A stretch of 64,000 nt of DNA from positions 558,001 to 622,000 of the forward strand of contig NZ_PJBE01000013.1 of assembly GCF_002836205.1 (NCBI RefSeq), read 5' to 3'. The DNA comes from Shewanella sp. Choline-02u-19 (GTDB taxonomy: Bacteria; Pseudomonadota; Gammaproteobacteria; Enterobacterales; Shewanellaceae). Positions 43,445-52,288 of the stretch are shown piece by piece. How positions within the stretch are numbered: position 1 is the stretch's first letter; each line of letters opens with the position of its first letter. A model generated the notes under the pieces. The model saw only the letters and a program-made list of their open reading frames with translations, searched no databases and was not told the origin of the DNA. The translations under genes and the position numbers were made by a program.

Positions 43445-44716
43445 TTAAACCGTCTTAGCTTGCACCCACTCTTCCAATACACTAAACGATTCGGTTTCAT
43501 CTCCCCAAAGCATCTTGTTAGCTGTTTGATAGTTTGCGCTGTATTTATTGGTCAGAGCGTTAACTGAAGCAGGTTCTATCTGAAGTAATAACTCGTTGAA
43601 CGTCAGGCACTCTGGTCCTAGTGTCGGCATTGAATTGGAATACTCATACATTTCTCGGCAGTTTTGTTGATATTGCGCTTTATCGAATCGGTAAAAACAG
43701 ATGGGAATATTCAGTGGTAGTACATCAATAAACAGTGATGAATAGTCGGTGATCAACAAATCGACTTCATGCAATATGCCATACACGTCTTCCATCGCAC
43801 TGATGTTCAATATGTTAGGTAGACTTGCAAGATTATTGCCCAGCTCGGCTTCGTTCGGGTGTAATCTCAGTAAAAACAATTGATTATTTTTCTGCAGGTG
43901 TTCTGATAGCGCTTCCCAGTTAAACGCGGCTGTATAGGGCGTTTCATCTTCAAAGCGCTTACTTTCAAAAGCATCACGCCATGACGGGGCATACAAAATG
44001 ACTTGTTGATAGCCTTGGCGAATACTTTTACTCTCAATTTCAGCGCCTCTTTCGCTACACTTTACATTTTTTAGTAGCACGCCTGTTTTGATGGATTGCG
44101 CCTGATGTGGGGTTAATCGATAGTAATCAGTTCTGGGATATCCGCAGCGAAGTAAGTTGCTACTTTTGAGTCTAAATGCGCTGTTAAACAATTTATCAAC
44201 TAGCGGGCTGGGGCTGAGCATGAGGTCGGGTTTAATCCGTTGTTGATGTGCATGCATGCTCTGAATAAACGTTTGAAATCGTGACGTTGGATTAAATACC
44301 TTCGCCATTGGGCCTGACGTAATATCGAACTCAATTTTCTTCATCGGCAGACCATGCCACAAGTTTACTTTTACAGCGCCTTTTGCCAGCCATTGATTGA
44401 TGTCACCTATATAGCTGTTGTAAAAATAGTATTTGGCGGTTAATGCATGATACGCGCCTTGGATTGACCAGCGGTAATAGACTTCACAGCCATCACCTTG
44501 GAGCTGCTTGATAATATCTTTGTTAGCAGTGATCCAAATGCAGCGGATGAATTGACTCTGTTGCCAGTGTTTATAAAGGTATTTACTGTTATCGGAAAAT
44601 AGCTCTTTATAGCTGCCAAATACGGCTTTATTGGCATTTCGAGGCGCAAGCGCTGATAGTTTATAGATCAGCTTTCTTGTCGCTGCTTTAGCCCACTGTA
44701 AATCCGAATTCTGCAT
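43445..44716 (-). CDS. CDP-glycerol glycerophosphotransferase family protein (TagB/TagF-like)
   Basis: 423 residues. VKVNLWHGLPMKKIEFD, VILYAPSWRDAF, LLRLHPNE and ITDYSSLFIDVLPLNIPICF are the conserved blocks of TagF/TagB transferases, including the HG and HPNE motifs. These enzymes transfer glycerol-phosphate from CDP-glycerol to a teichoic-acid primer or sugar. The CDP-glycerol synthase TagD is the next gene upstream. Here a glycerophosphate decoration or backbone of the exopolysaccharide is inferred. The final codons QAKTV and the stop (CAAGCTAAGACGGTTTAA) are built from a class 1 repeat word. Confidence 0.9.
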   Translation of the reverse strand: MQNSDLQWAKAATRKLIYKLSALAPRNANKAVFGSYKELFSDNSKYLYKHWQQSQFIRCIWITANKDIIKQLQGDGCEVYYRWSIQGAYHALTAKYYFYNSYIGDINQWLAKGAVKVNLWHGLPMKKIEFDITSGPMAKVFNPTSRFQTFIQSMHAHQQRIKPDLMLSPSPLVDKLFNSAFRLKSSNLLRCGYPRTDYYRLTPHQAQSIKTGVLLKNVKCSERGAEIESKSIRQGYQQVILYAPSWRDAFESKRFEDETPYTAAFNWEALSEHLQKNNQLFLLRLHPNEAELGNNLASLPNILNISAMEDVYGILHEVDLLITDYSSLFIDVLPLNIPICFYRFDKAQYQQNCREMYEYSNSMPTLGPECLTFNELLLQIEPASVNALTNKYSANYQTANKMLWGDETESFSVLEEWVQAKTV

Positions 44717-44728
44717 TGTTTTTGTACC

Positions 44729-45151
44729 TTATTTTTGTACCTTATTAATGTCATTGTTTGGCATTTTGGCCGCGAGGCTATTTTTGATCTCGGTTGAGGA
44801 GATCTCTCCAGTGCGACTTAGATAAACAACATCGCACAGTATTGACAGTTCATCAAATTCTCCCTGCCAATCATCTCCCATCCCAAAAATGCTGATATCG
44901 TGTTTACAGATATCTTTGGCCTTTTGCTGCCAATGGGTTTCAGGCACCACCATGTCGACGTACTTACACGCTTCAACAATTTCAGCCCGTTGCAGGTAAC
45001 TAAAAAATGCGGCTTTACCTTTTAACGCATTAAACTCATCCGTTGAAACGGCCACTATCAACTTATCACCGAGGGCTCTAAGGCGTTTGAACAGACGTAC
45101 ATGGCCAAAATGAAATAGATCGAAGGTGCCGTAAGTAATAATCGTTTTCAT
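44729..45151 (-). CDS. Glycerol-3-phosphate cytidylyltransferase (TagD-like)
   Basis: About 140 residues from MKTIITYGTFDLFHFGHVRL; FHFGH is the HxGH nucleotide-binding motif, and GEISSTEIKNSL is the end signature. It makes CDP-glycerol from CTP and glycerol-3-phosphate. The start at 45151 fits the family's conserved N-terminus; an upstream start at 45211 adds 20 residues without family support. It lies 12 bp before the TagB/F-like gene and serves it directly. Confidence 0.92.
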   Translation of the reverse strand: MKTIITYGTFDLFHFGHVRLFKRLRALGDKLIVAVSTDEFNALKGKAAFFSYLQRAEIVEACKYVDMVVPETHWQQKAKDICKHDISIFGMGDDWQGEFDELSILCDVVYLSRTGEISSTEIKNSLAAKMPNNDINKVQK

Positions 45152-45244
45152 AATGTTCTCTCTTATATTCTCTAGGTGAGCGCTAAATAGGGACTCGTTA
45201 TCAATCGACATTAGTTTCAGTTGTTGATGACTCGCTAATGATGG

Positions 45245-46714
45245 TTATTGCTTAACCGTGTTTATCGGTGTTTTGTGTTTAACAGATTTGGTAAATATGG
45301 ACATGCTGACTAACGACCAATATTTACTGCGCTGGTTAATACAAAGGTATTCGGCTTCAACAAATTCACGCTCTTCTATCGGTGCTGCAGCGTCGATAAC
45401 CAATTGCAATGGGCCGTATAGCCCTAATGATGCTGCTAAGTCGATTGGGTTATGCTGTTTAGTTGTCTGTACTTTTGCCTCAAATGGCGTCGCACCAAAT
45501 AGGGCTAGTCGGCCGGTAAATACCCAATAAAGCTGCGGTAGACGGGCGATAAATAACGGGCTTAGATTCCAACGCCAAGTTGCTTTTTTTCCACCTTTGA
45601 TAAAAATATATTCTCTGATCAAAGGTTGCTTAGGCTGGGTGATTAGCGATATCAACATTAATAACGGGGCAAAAAACAAACCGATAGAGAACATGACCAA
45701 TGCTTGTAATCTATCCAGTGTGGAGACGTGTAGTAGTGGCTGCAAACGGTTAGCGAGTTTGCTATTGTCAGAGATAATACTCGGGTCTGTGAGCGTTAAG
45801 TGACCGCCATTTTCTGGCATGATCAGTAAGTCTTCACAGACAATTGCGTTACTGACATTGAGCCCTTGACCAATATAAGTATTATCTAAAATAAGGCAGT
45901 TATTTAGGCTGCAAGCTTTCTCAACTAAGCAGTTTTTGCCAATGATAATGCTTTGCTGCATATCAACACTTTCATCTATCCAGGTATTTTTACCTATCAC
46001 ACCCCATGCGTCGTGCATTCTAAGTTGGCCGGTTTTGGTTTTAGCACCAAGGTAAAAACCCTGTACCTTGGAAGCACTGCTAAAGTATCGTCCTTTAGGG
46101 GTTATGCCTGTAAGCTTTGCTGACGCAATTGCTTGGTTGGCACTCATGTAATCTTGCAGAGAATCGAGCATAAAGCAGTCGCCGTGCAGAATTTGAGTGA
46201 CACTTTGCGATTGCTCAGAACTCTGGTTAGCGTTTTGGCTATTAGCTAATGGCCAGTTGAGATCTTCAGTAAAATGCTTGGCGCCAGGGAGCATCATTAG
46301 GCCTGCATTTTTGTTCGCTATTTTTGCGACTACGTGGCTAGTGCTCATCCGTTGGCTAAATTGCACAAATGATTTGATGCAAGGGCTTCTCAACATATCG
46401 GCTCGCGCCAGCAATATTGCTTCATTTGGGTTAAGCGCTAGCCGTGGCAGAATGTTGGATACTGCTTCTTGCTCACGACTTAAAAAATACTCAACGTCTA
46501 ATCCCCATTTCTCGCCATTACCAATGAGCTTTTCTATTGCTGCAGATTGAGCAGAGATAACAATTCTCACTCGGTCAATTTGGGCTTCGGCTAAATCTTC
46601 CAAGGTAAATTCAATCACGGCCTTATTACCTACAGGCAAGAGTGCAGGGCAGTAATGCGCATTCAAGGGGGCGAGTTCATTACCGTTTCGATTAGCGAAT
46701 ATGATTGCTTGCAT
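45245..46714 (-). CDS. Degenerate nucleotidyltransferase-LbH-phosphoglycosyltransferase-like fusion
   Basis: About 489 residues from MQAIIFANRNGNELAPLNAH (AAGGAG upstream decides the start). Residues 1-240 look like an NTP_transferase fold, but the GxGTRLxPL loop reads NRNGNELAPL and the Lys after it is Ala (YCPALLPVGN). Beta-helix hexapeptides follow (VIGKNTWIDES, SIIIGKNCLVEKACS). The C-terminus (about 330-489) has a membrane helix and RLPQLYWVFTGRLALFGATP, which lines up with the ELPQLWNVLKGDMSLVGPRP block of sugar transferases, but PRP is lost. Probably catalytically inactive in both domains; a scaffold or regulatory role is inferred. Ten bases follow the GT26/PGT gene. Confidence 0.7.
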   Translation of the reverse strand: MQAIIFANRNGNELAPLNAHYCPALLPVGNKAVIEFTLEDLAEAQIDRVRIVISAQSAAIEKLIGNGEKWGLDVEYFLSREQEAVSNILPRLALNPNEAILLARADMLRSPCIKSFVQFSQRMSTSHVVAKIANKNAGLMMLPGAKHFTEDLNWPLANSQNANQSSEQSQSVTQILHGDCFMLDSLQDYMSANQAIASAKLTGITPKGRYFSSASKVQGFYLGAKTKTGQLRMHDAWGVIGKNTWIDESVDMQQSIIIGKNCLVEKACSLNNCLILDNTYIGQGLNVSNAIVCEDLLIMPENGGHLTLTDPSIISDNSKLANRLQPLLHVSTLDRLQALVMFSIGLFFAPLLMLISLITQPKQPLIREYIFIKGGKKATWRWNLSPLFIARLPQLYWVFTGRLALFGATPFEAKVQTTKQHNPIDLAASLGLYGPLQLVIDAAAPIEEREFVEAEYLCINQRSKYWSLVSMSIFTKSVKHKTPINTVKQ

Positions 46715-46724
46715 AGTCAGCTCC

Positions 46725-48785
46725 TTAATATGCGCCACGAGCAAATAACACGGCTGGAATGGTTTTAATCAATAGCCAAACATCGGCGGTAATTGATTGC
46801 TGGTAGATATAGTCAATGTCGAGTTCAACTTGCTGCTCAAAAGGGATATTTGAGCGTCCAGAGACCTGCCAAATACAGGTGATCCCAGGCTTTACCAGCA
46901 GTCTGTTTCTATCATGCTGGCTGTATTGTTTCACTTCACTTAACAGCGCGGGGCGCGGACCGACTAACGACATATCGCCTTTTAAGACATTCCAAAGTTG
47001 TGGTAGCTCATCGATTGATGCTTTACGAATAAACTTACCTATCAGGGTGATTCTTGGGTCTCGCTTCATCTTAAACAGCACGCCGCCTTGCATTTCATTG
47101 TCTGTTGTTATCACTGCGAGTCTTTGCTCTGCGTCCTGATACATGGAGCGCAACTTCCACATGGTAAAGGGTTGGTTATGTCGTCCTGCACGCGTTTGGC
47201 AAAACAACACAGCGCCTTTCGACTCAATGCGGATACAGAGTGAAATGAGAATGAACAAAGGCATAAGTAACGTAAGCAAGGTGGCTGATACCGAAATATC
47301 GATCATACGTTTAGTGCCGCGGTTTAAGCGTCGACCTAAGTTATGTGCTGCGCGGCGTGCATTTGCTCGCTTAGCATCAAAATTTGGGGTGTAGTGAGTA
47401 TTTGTTTTAGCCTTTACCTTTTGTGGCTGCGTCGGCTGCATTTTCCTCAGTTGACGGTTTTCGTTCCAAACACGTCGCAAAAACCTTGGATTGCCGATGA
47501 TATAACGTTGCCACATTCTGCTAGGCTCTTGCAGCAGTCTGTAGGTCCACTCCATTCCCATTTGTCTTAACCATAAAGGGGCTCGTTTGATCCGATTTGA
47601 ATAGAAATCGAACAGACCACCGACACCGATGCCAACATGGCAGTTGAGTTGATGCTTGTTCTCTTTAAGCCATTTTTCTTGCAGTGGTGCGCCCATTGCG
47701 ACCAACAAAATATCTGCTTGAGATTGGTTTATGCAATCAACAACGGCCTTGTTTTCATCATTATCAGGCTCTTTGTTATTGGTGTTGTTGCCTCTGGTGT
47801 CGGCATGCTTGTTGCTCATATTGAAATAACCGCTATGAGTGCCTGCAATTTTTAGATCTGGGTAGCTTTTTTGCATATTGCTGGCAGCATCAATGGCCAC
47901 TCCATCAGCTCCCCCCAGTAGAAAAATAGACAACTGCTGCTCGGCGGCGAGCTGGCACAATCTTGGGAACATGTCGGTACCGTTGAGATTGTCTTTCAGC
48001 GCATGCCCTTTGGTTAAGCAAGCCAACCTGACACCCATCCCATCAGCAAATACGCGCCCGCTTTGTTGTAAGCACTGACGATAAGCGTCATTTTTCATGC
48101 TGATGTTTAAACAGTCCGCATTCACAAAACTGTATTGTTTCATTACTGATGGAGTATCGCTTTGGCACTGTTGCTGTAAATCACTTAAAAGATCCGCCAT
48201 GGTCCAGTTATCTAACGCTATGCCAAACACAGAGATTGTTGCGGTTGTACGTTTGGTTTTTGGCATAAATATACCGGTGATAACCAACACGAATAGGGCT
48301 CTTACTAGTGCTGATATGTAGTTAACCACGCTGCTGTGGGCTTTGTTGAGAGAGCGGTGTGCAGCTTCAAAGCCAAGGCCTGTGGCACTGTTTATCTGCT
48401 CAATCGAGGTGATCCCGGGGTTTATGGCGTAATTTTTATCTGTTTGATGGCAAGCTTGTTTGGCATCAAATGCAAATTCGATTTTGCTACCCAGTAGGCT
48501 GATGTCACCCTTGAGCAGGTTCAATAGCATAGGCAGCGATTTAAAGTGTCCAGCGTAAGTAAACTGATATAGCGCGATAACACTATTGTTAGGTCCAGAA
48601 ATAAACACCGATTCAAACGTATGGCTATGCGTGGCAGCGCTTCTGAGCATGGCATAAGCAAGTAATGGACTCGTGAGTAATATCATCAAGATTGCGGCAA
48701 GTGCATCGACAACACGGATGGCGAATGCCGTAGTGCGGGGAGCGCGCGTTTGTATTTTCGTCATCATCGGCCTCGTTGTCATCAA
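46725..48785 (-). CDS. Three-domain protein: degenerate PGT, WecG/TagA-type GT26, active phosphoglycosyl transferase
   Basis: 686 residues. N-terminal part (1-165): membrane helix and MLLNLLKGDISLLGSK, a sugar-transferase relic without PRP. Middle (about 180-440): GT26 domain with YSFVNADCLNIS, FADGMGVRLAC and ILLVAMGAPLQEKWL. C-terminal (about 485-686): complete monotopic transferase with FCQTRAGRHNQPFTMWKLRS, KASIDELPQLWNVLKGDMS and SLVGPRPALL. It could load the first sugar on undecaprenyl phosphate and add the second. An Asn/Asp-rich insert (about 330-350) interrupts GT26. A start at residue 8 is also possible. Confidence 0.85.
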   Translation of the reverse strand: MMTTRPMMTKIQTRAPRTTAFAIRVVDALAAILMILLTSPLLAYAMLRSAATHSHTFESVFISGPNNSVIALYQFTYAGHFKSLPMLLNLLKGDISLLGSKIEFAFDAKQACHQTDKNYAINPGITSIEQINSATGLGFEAAHRSLNKAHSSVVNYISALVRALFVLVITGIFMPKTKRTTATISVFGIALDNWTMADLLSDLQQQCQSDTPSVMKQYSFVNADCLNISMKNDAYRQCLQQSGRVFADGMGVRLACLTKGHALKDNLNGTDMFPRLCQLAAEQQLSIFLLGGADGVAIDAASNMQKSYPDLKIAGTHSGYFNMSNKHADTRGNNTNNKEPDNDENKAVVDCINQSQADILLVAMGAPLQEKWLKENKHQLNCHVGIGVGGLFDFYSNRIKRAPLWLRQMGMEWTYRLLQEPSRMWQRYIIGNPRFLRRVWNENRQLRKMQPTQPQKVKAKTNTHYTPNFDAKRANARRAAHNLGRRLNRGTKRMIDISVSATLLTLLMPLFILISLCIRIESKGAVLFCQTRAGRHNQPFTMWKLRSMYQDAEQRLAVITTDNEMQGGVLFKMKRDPRITLIGKFIRKASIDELPQLWNVLKGDMSLVGPRPALLSEVKQYSQHDRNRLLVKPGITCIWQVSGRSNIPFEQQVELDIDYIYQQSITADVWLLIKTIPAVLFARGAY

Positions 48786-49056
48786 TCGTGGTTATCAATC
48801 TAGGTTATATAGAGTTACTGCAGGTAATAGGCCAATACTTATATACACTTTATAATCATGTGTTTACGGTGTTTTTCGGTGGGTTTTGTCGTGTGTGTTT
48901 TTAAACGATTTGCAACTTGCATCGCGTGCTGCAAACGATTTATGACGCTTGATAGGGCAATTGTTGGGCGTTGAAGAGGGGATATACGGGTATATGGCTA
49001 TAGATAGACTCTAGCAAGGCTTTTACAAGCCATTACTAGAGGAAAGTCGCTCTGCT
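48786..49056. other. Gap between two exopolysaccharide genes
   Basis: 271 bp, moderately AT-rich, no gene. A GC-alternating stretch near 48909-48936 has TTGCAACTTGCATCGCGTGC, which superficially resembles a sigma-54 promoter on the minus strand but lacks the GG-N10-GC spacing. A promoter for the downstream four genes may lie here. Confidence 0.5.
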
Positions 49057-50136
49057 TTACAAGCTGTTCATTAGCTCGGCGGTCACGCCGTCTTTAGATA
49101 TTCGTGCACGTTGCATACGCCCAAGAACGGCTTGAGCAGCTAGCTCAATGCCTTTATAGACGCTGCGCGGCAATATCTTTAACAGGTAGGCGGCGGCAAG
49201 TGTTGCCAGGGTGCGGCCGGTTTCATGCTTAAGAATCGACGGTGATGTTTTTAATGCTTGGTTTATGCGCACCACCGCTTCTTTACCATCATTATTACGA
49301 ATGGCTTGTCTCGCTAAGTATCGCAGTTGATACGCACGGGCGCGATTTTCGTGTTGGGCTAATAACTCAGGAGCGTAGCGACTGGCTTTGTTTATCATGT
49401 TTTCCCATGAAGCATATTGTTTATTGGAGTCCGCTGATAAGCCCTGATTATTGAGGCGGTAATAGGTGAGTGGCGCCGGTAGCCCCTCCATTTTCCAATG
49501 GGTGGTTGCAAGGATCCTTAACCAGCATTCGATATCTTCTGATTGACGAAAATTTTCATCAAAATAGCAACTATGGGGATGGCTTTTGTTCAGTGCTTGG
49601 TAACGGATATCAGCTAGCGTTTCTCGGCGCAATACGGGAGCCGAACCGTTACCAACAGGATTACGGCACAGCAGAACACTGGCGCTGATATCGGTTAACT
49701 GTGGCATTTGGAACACATTAATGGCATTACCTTGGTAATCAATAAACAGTGAGCGAGAAAAGCTAATGCCCACTTCAGGCGCATTATCCAAGTGTTCTAC
49801 ATGCTGCGCTAATTTCTCAGGGTGCCACATGTCGTCAGAATCAATAAAAGCGACGTAACGGCCAATAGCGTGGCGGATCCCGGTATTTCTGGCGGCAGCC
49901 AACCCTTGATTAACGTCATGACTAATAATACGAATACGTGGGTCGCTAAACGACTGGCACAGGGCAAGGCTGTTGTCGGGCGAACAGTCATTGACCAATA
50001 TTAGTTCAAAGTGGCTAAATTCTTGTGCCAATACTGAGTTGATCGCGTCTTTTACAAAAGCTTCAACATTGTAGATGGGCATAACAACAGAGACTTTTGC
50101 AGTCAAAGGTTTGTGGTATGGGTTATGAGAAGTCAT
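49057..50136 (-). CDS. Glycosyltransferase family 2
   Basis: About 359 residues. VSVVMPIYNVEAFVKDAINS, ILVNDCSPDNS, GLAAARNTGIRHAIGRYVAF and IDSDDMWHPEKL form a clear GT-A domain with the metal-binding DSDD. The C-terminal 130 residues are helical. It should add one sugar to the locus 2 repeat unit. ATG 50136 has GGGAG just upstream and is preferred over 50157; the gene still overlaps the end of the flippase gene by 14 bases. Confidence 0.9.
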   Translation of the reverse strand: MTSHNPYHKPLTAKVSVVMPIYNVEAFVKDAINSVLAQEFSHFELILVNDCSPDNSLALCQSFSDPRIRIISHDVNQGLAAARNTGIRHAIGRYVAFIDSDDMWHPEKLAQHVEHLDNAPEVGISFSRSLFIDYQGNAINVFQMPQLTDISASVLLCRNPVGNGSAPVLRRETLADIRYQALNKSHPHSCYFDENFRQSEDIECWLRILATTHWKMEGLPAPLTYYRLNNQGLSADSNKQYASWENMINKASRYAPELLAQHENRARAYQLRYLARQAIRNNDGKEAVVRINQALKTSPSILKHETGRTLATLAAAYLLKILPRSVYKGIELAAQAVLGRMQRARISKDGVTAELMNSL

Positions 50137-51643
50137 AGCGTGTCTCCCGTGAGCCAACAGTTATCGGCTGTGTCGGTTGATTAGGATTATGAATGCTGGA
50201 TTGCGGGCTGGCTGTCACTTGAGCTGAGGTGATGGCCGCTGAAGCTGCATCGGCTTGTTGAACCGTAATCTCGCCGTTGTCAGCTTCAGGCTCAGGTTCA
50301 GACTTTTGGGTTAACTGTAAGTAAATAGTGAAACCGGGCATCATAAATAGATGCACCAGCAAAATGCCCAGTGCTACCGTTGTGAGCCCTGAGAAACTGC
50401 AGAGGGTGATCGTCACTGCGAGTACTAAGGTAAAAATGCTATTGCAGATAAGGTTGAATCGACTTTGTCCTGAGCTAATTAAATATTGGCTAGCGGCTTC
50501 ACCAAGTGGCCTGACTAAACCACTGAGACAAAGTAAAATAAAAATTGGTAGTGCGCCGGCTTCAAGCCATTTTTGACCGTAAATTAGCGGCAGGTAAAAA
50601 GGGGCGAGTACAGCTTGCACGGTAATGATGGGCACCGTGAGTAACATAATAAACTTGAGTGATTGAAAGTACTTTTGCTGCTGTGAAGTGTTTTTTTGAG
50701 CATCGTTGGATTGTTTCTGACATAGATGCGAGTAAAGCGCAGTGCCATAGCTTTGTATCAAACCAAGACTAATGCCTAAACTGGCATTGAAAGCAAAAAA
50801 GTAGATCCCCAATGCTTCTATGCCAAGGAAATAGCCAACAAGTATATAATCGATGTTCTGGCGCATGGCGATTGCCAAGTCACCTAAACCTACCTGTATA
50901 CCAAACCTTAAGATCTCAATTGCTTGTGGGTTTAAACCCAGCTTACGCTCTTTGGGACTCGTTTCGCATTGACCGGCGTTAATCGCACTCGATGCTGATT
51001 TGAGTGTCTTTGATAAAGCCCCGGGAAGGGGATTGTGATATCGATGAACCCCAATCCAAATAAATATCACAATAATCTTAGGCAAAATAATTGCCCAGAT
51101 CCCTAGCCCGAGTAAAGCCAATGTTGCGGTGAGCAGTCCATCAAAAACGGTCTGCCAAAGTACCGCTCGTCCTACTACCCTCATTCGGTTGAGGCGTAGG
51201 TTCTTTGCGGCGTAAAGCATGCCTAGCGGCAGCAGTAAATAGCTTGTTGCCATGAGTATCATAGGAGGTATGAGCTGCAAGTCATCGTAATAGAAAGCAA
51301 GCGGCAAACTGAGTAAGCTCATGGCAACGAAGGCGGTAATCGCAGCTAACCAGTTAACTTGATTAGCACTGGTGAGTGCATTGTTAAACTGTTCATCATC
51401 CATCTGTATTAATGCGGCGGATGATATTCTGCGGGTGGGAGTACAGATAACTTCAAAACTGGTGAGAATGATGGCGACCAGACCAAATATTTCAGGTGTG
51501 AGTAAGCGAGCAATGATAATGCTAGAACCTAAACGCACAATACGACCGAGTACTTGAGCGGAGCCGAGCCAAAATAGACTCTTGCCCAGCGCACTCCCAA
51601 AGAGGGTAGTTAGGGTGCTTTTAAGTTGTGAAATAGCTTGCAT
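50123..51643 (-). CDS. Polysaccharide flippase (MOP superfamily, WzxC-like)
   Basis: 506 residues with about 12-14 membrane helices. FWLGSAQVLGRIVRLGSSII and ARLLTPEIFGLVAI are typical of WzxC/AmsL exopolysaccharide flippases, and the central helix LRFGIQVGLGDLAIAMRQNI follows a cytoplasmic loop. An unusual C-terminal tail (EPEPEADNGEITVQQADAAS and on) is hydrophilic and Ala/Ser/Gln-rich. It should flip the locus 2 lipid-linked unit. A sigma-54-like sequence lies 160 bp upstream. Confidence 0.88.
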   Translation of the reverse strand: MQAISQLKSTLTTLFGSALGKSLFWLGSAQVLGRIVRLGSSIIIARLLTPEIFGLVAIILTSFEVICTPTRRISSAALIQMDDEQFNNALTSANQVNWLAAITAFVAMSLLSLPLAFYYDDLQLIPPMILMATSYLLLPLGMLYAAKNLRLNRMRVVGRAVLWQTVFDGLLTATLALLGLGIWAIILPKIIVIFIWIGVHRYHNPLPGALSKTLKSASSAINAGQCETSPKERKLGLNPQAIEILRFGIQVGLGDLAIAMRQNIDYILVGYFLGIEALGIYFFAFNASLGISLGLIQSYGTALYSHLCQKQSNDAQKNTSQQQKYFQSLKFIMLLTVPIITVQAVLAPFYLPLIYGQKWLEAGALPIFILLCLSGLVRPLGEAASQYLISSGQSRFNLICNSIFTLVLAVTITLCSFSGLTTVALGILLVHLFMMPGFTIYLQLTQKSEPEPEADNGEITVQQADAASAAITSAQVTASPQSSIHNPNQPTQPITVGSRETRYDFS

Positions 51644-51949
51644 GCAACCACCTGTTATTCAATTCGAGAGGCGCTAGGATTAAGCTGTTAATCGCATCGT
51701 CACACTCTGCTTCTGTCATCTGTCATCTACTCTTAGCGTTAGATCTATTGTCTTTGGCTAAGGGTTATTGGAGGTGACTTTTCCTCTTGTCATATACAGA
51801 GGGTTACAGATATCGTGCCAACCTTGTGCTTTAACGCTGGAAGAATGTAAGTGTTTGAAGTGTATTGTGATTGATCCGTTGGGATGAAAGAGCTATCGGT
51901 GTGCCGCTATGTTAGGACAGGTTATGTCTGTGGATTTTGCATATTGCGA
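51644..51949. other. Upstream region of the flippase gene
   Basis: About 305 bp without a gene. It has TTGGCACGATATCTGTAA on the minus strand (51805-51822, listed separately), and otherwise no clear structure except a short CTGTCATCTGTCATCTACTC direct repeat near 51713. Confidence 0.5.
51805..51822 (-). promoter_or_regulatory. Possible sigma-54-type promoter before the flippase gene
   Basis: The -24 part TTGGCAC is perfect, but the -12 part reads CTGTA instead of TTGCA, so the near-invariant GC is GT. Distance to the flippase ATG is about 160 bp. Given the strong sigma-54 site before the STAS gene of the same locus, it is worth listing at low confidence. Confidence 0.3.
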
Positions 51950-52282
51950 GTCAGAATGGAAGCCGGTAAGAGCCGGATAGAGCCGGAATAGAAAAGGGAT
52001 AGAGCCGGTTGAGAGCCGGAAAGGAAACGGATAGAGACGGATAGAGACGGATGAGGGCCGGAAAGGAAACGGATAGAGACGGATGAGGGCCGGAAAGGAA
52101 ACGGATAGAGACGGATAGAGACGGGGGAGAGGCGGAAAGGAAACGGATGAGAGCCGGTAAGAGCGGGGTGGGGCCGGATGAGGGCCGGAAAGGAAAAGGG
52201 ATAGAGCCGGGGGAGAGCGGGTAAGAGCCGGTTGAGAGCAGGATAAAAGACGGATAAGAGCCGGTAAGAGCGGGGTGGAGTT
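51950..52282 (+). repeat. Class 1-related repeat block, variant with GGAAAGGAAACGG words
   Basis: About 330 bp of AGAGCCGGATAGAGCCGG and GACGGATAGAGACGG words with a longer unit of about 32 bp (GATGAGGGCCGGAAAGGAAA) repeated near 52050, 52082 and 52178. It lies between two minus-strand genes, but its G-rich AGCCGG strand is the plus strand, so unlike the other blocks it is antisense to the gene that ends next to it (52289). Confidence 0.85.
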
Positions 52283-52288
52283 GTCACT

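Noticed and set aside
48909..48936. Sigma-54 promoter before the GT26/phosphoglycosyl transferase gene
   Set aside because: The TTGCAACTTGCATCGCGTGC stretch does not keep the GG-N10-GC spacing on either strand.
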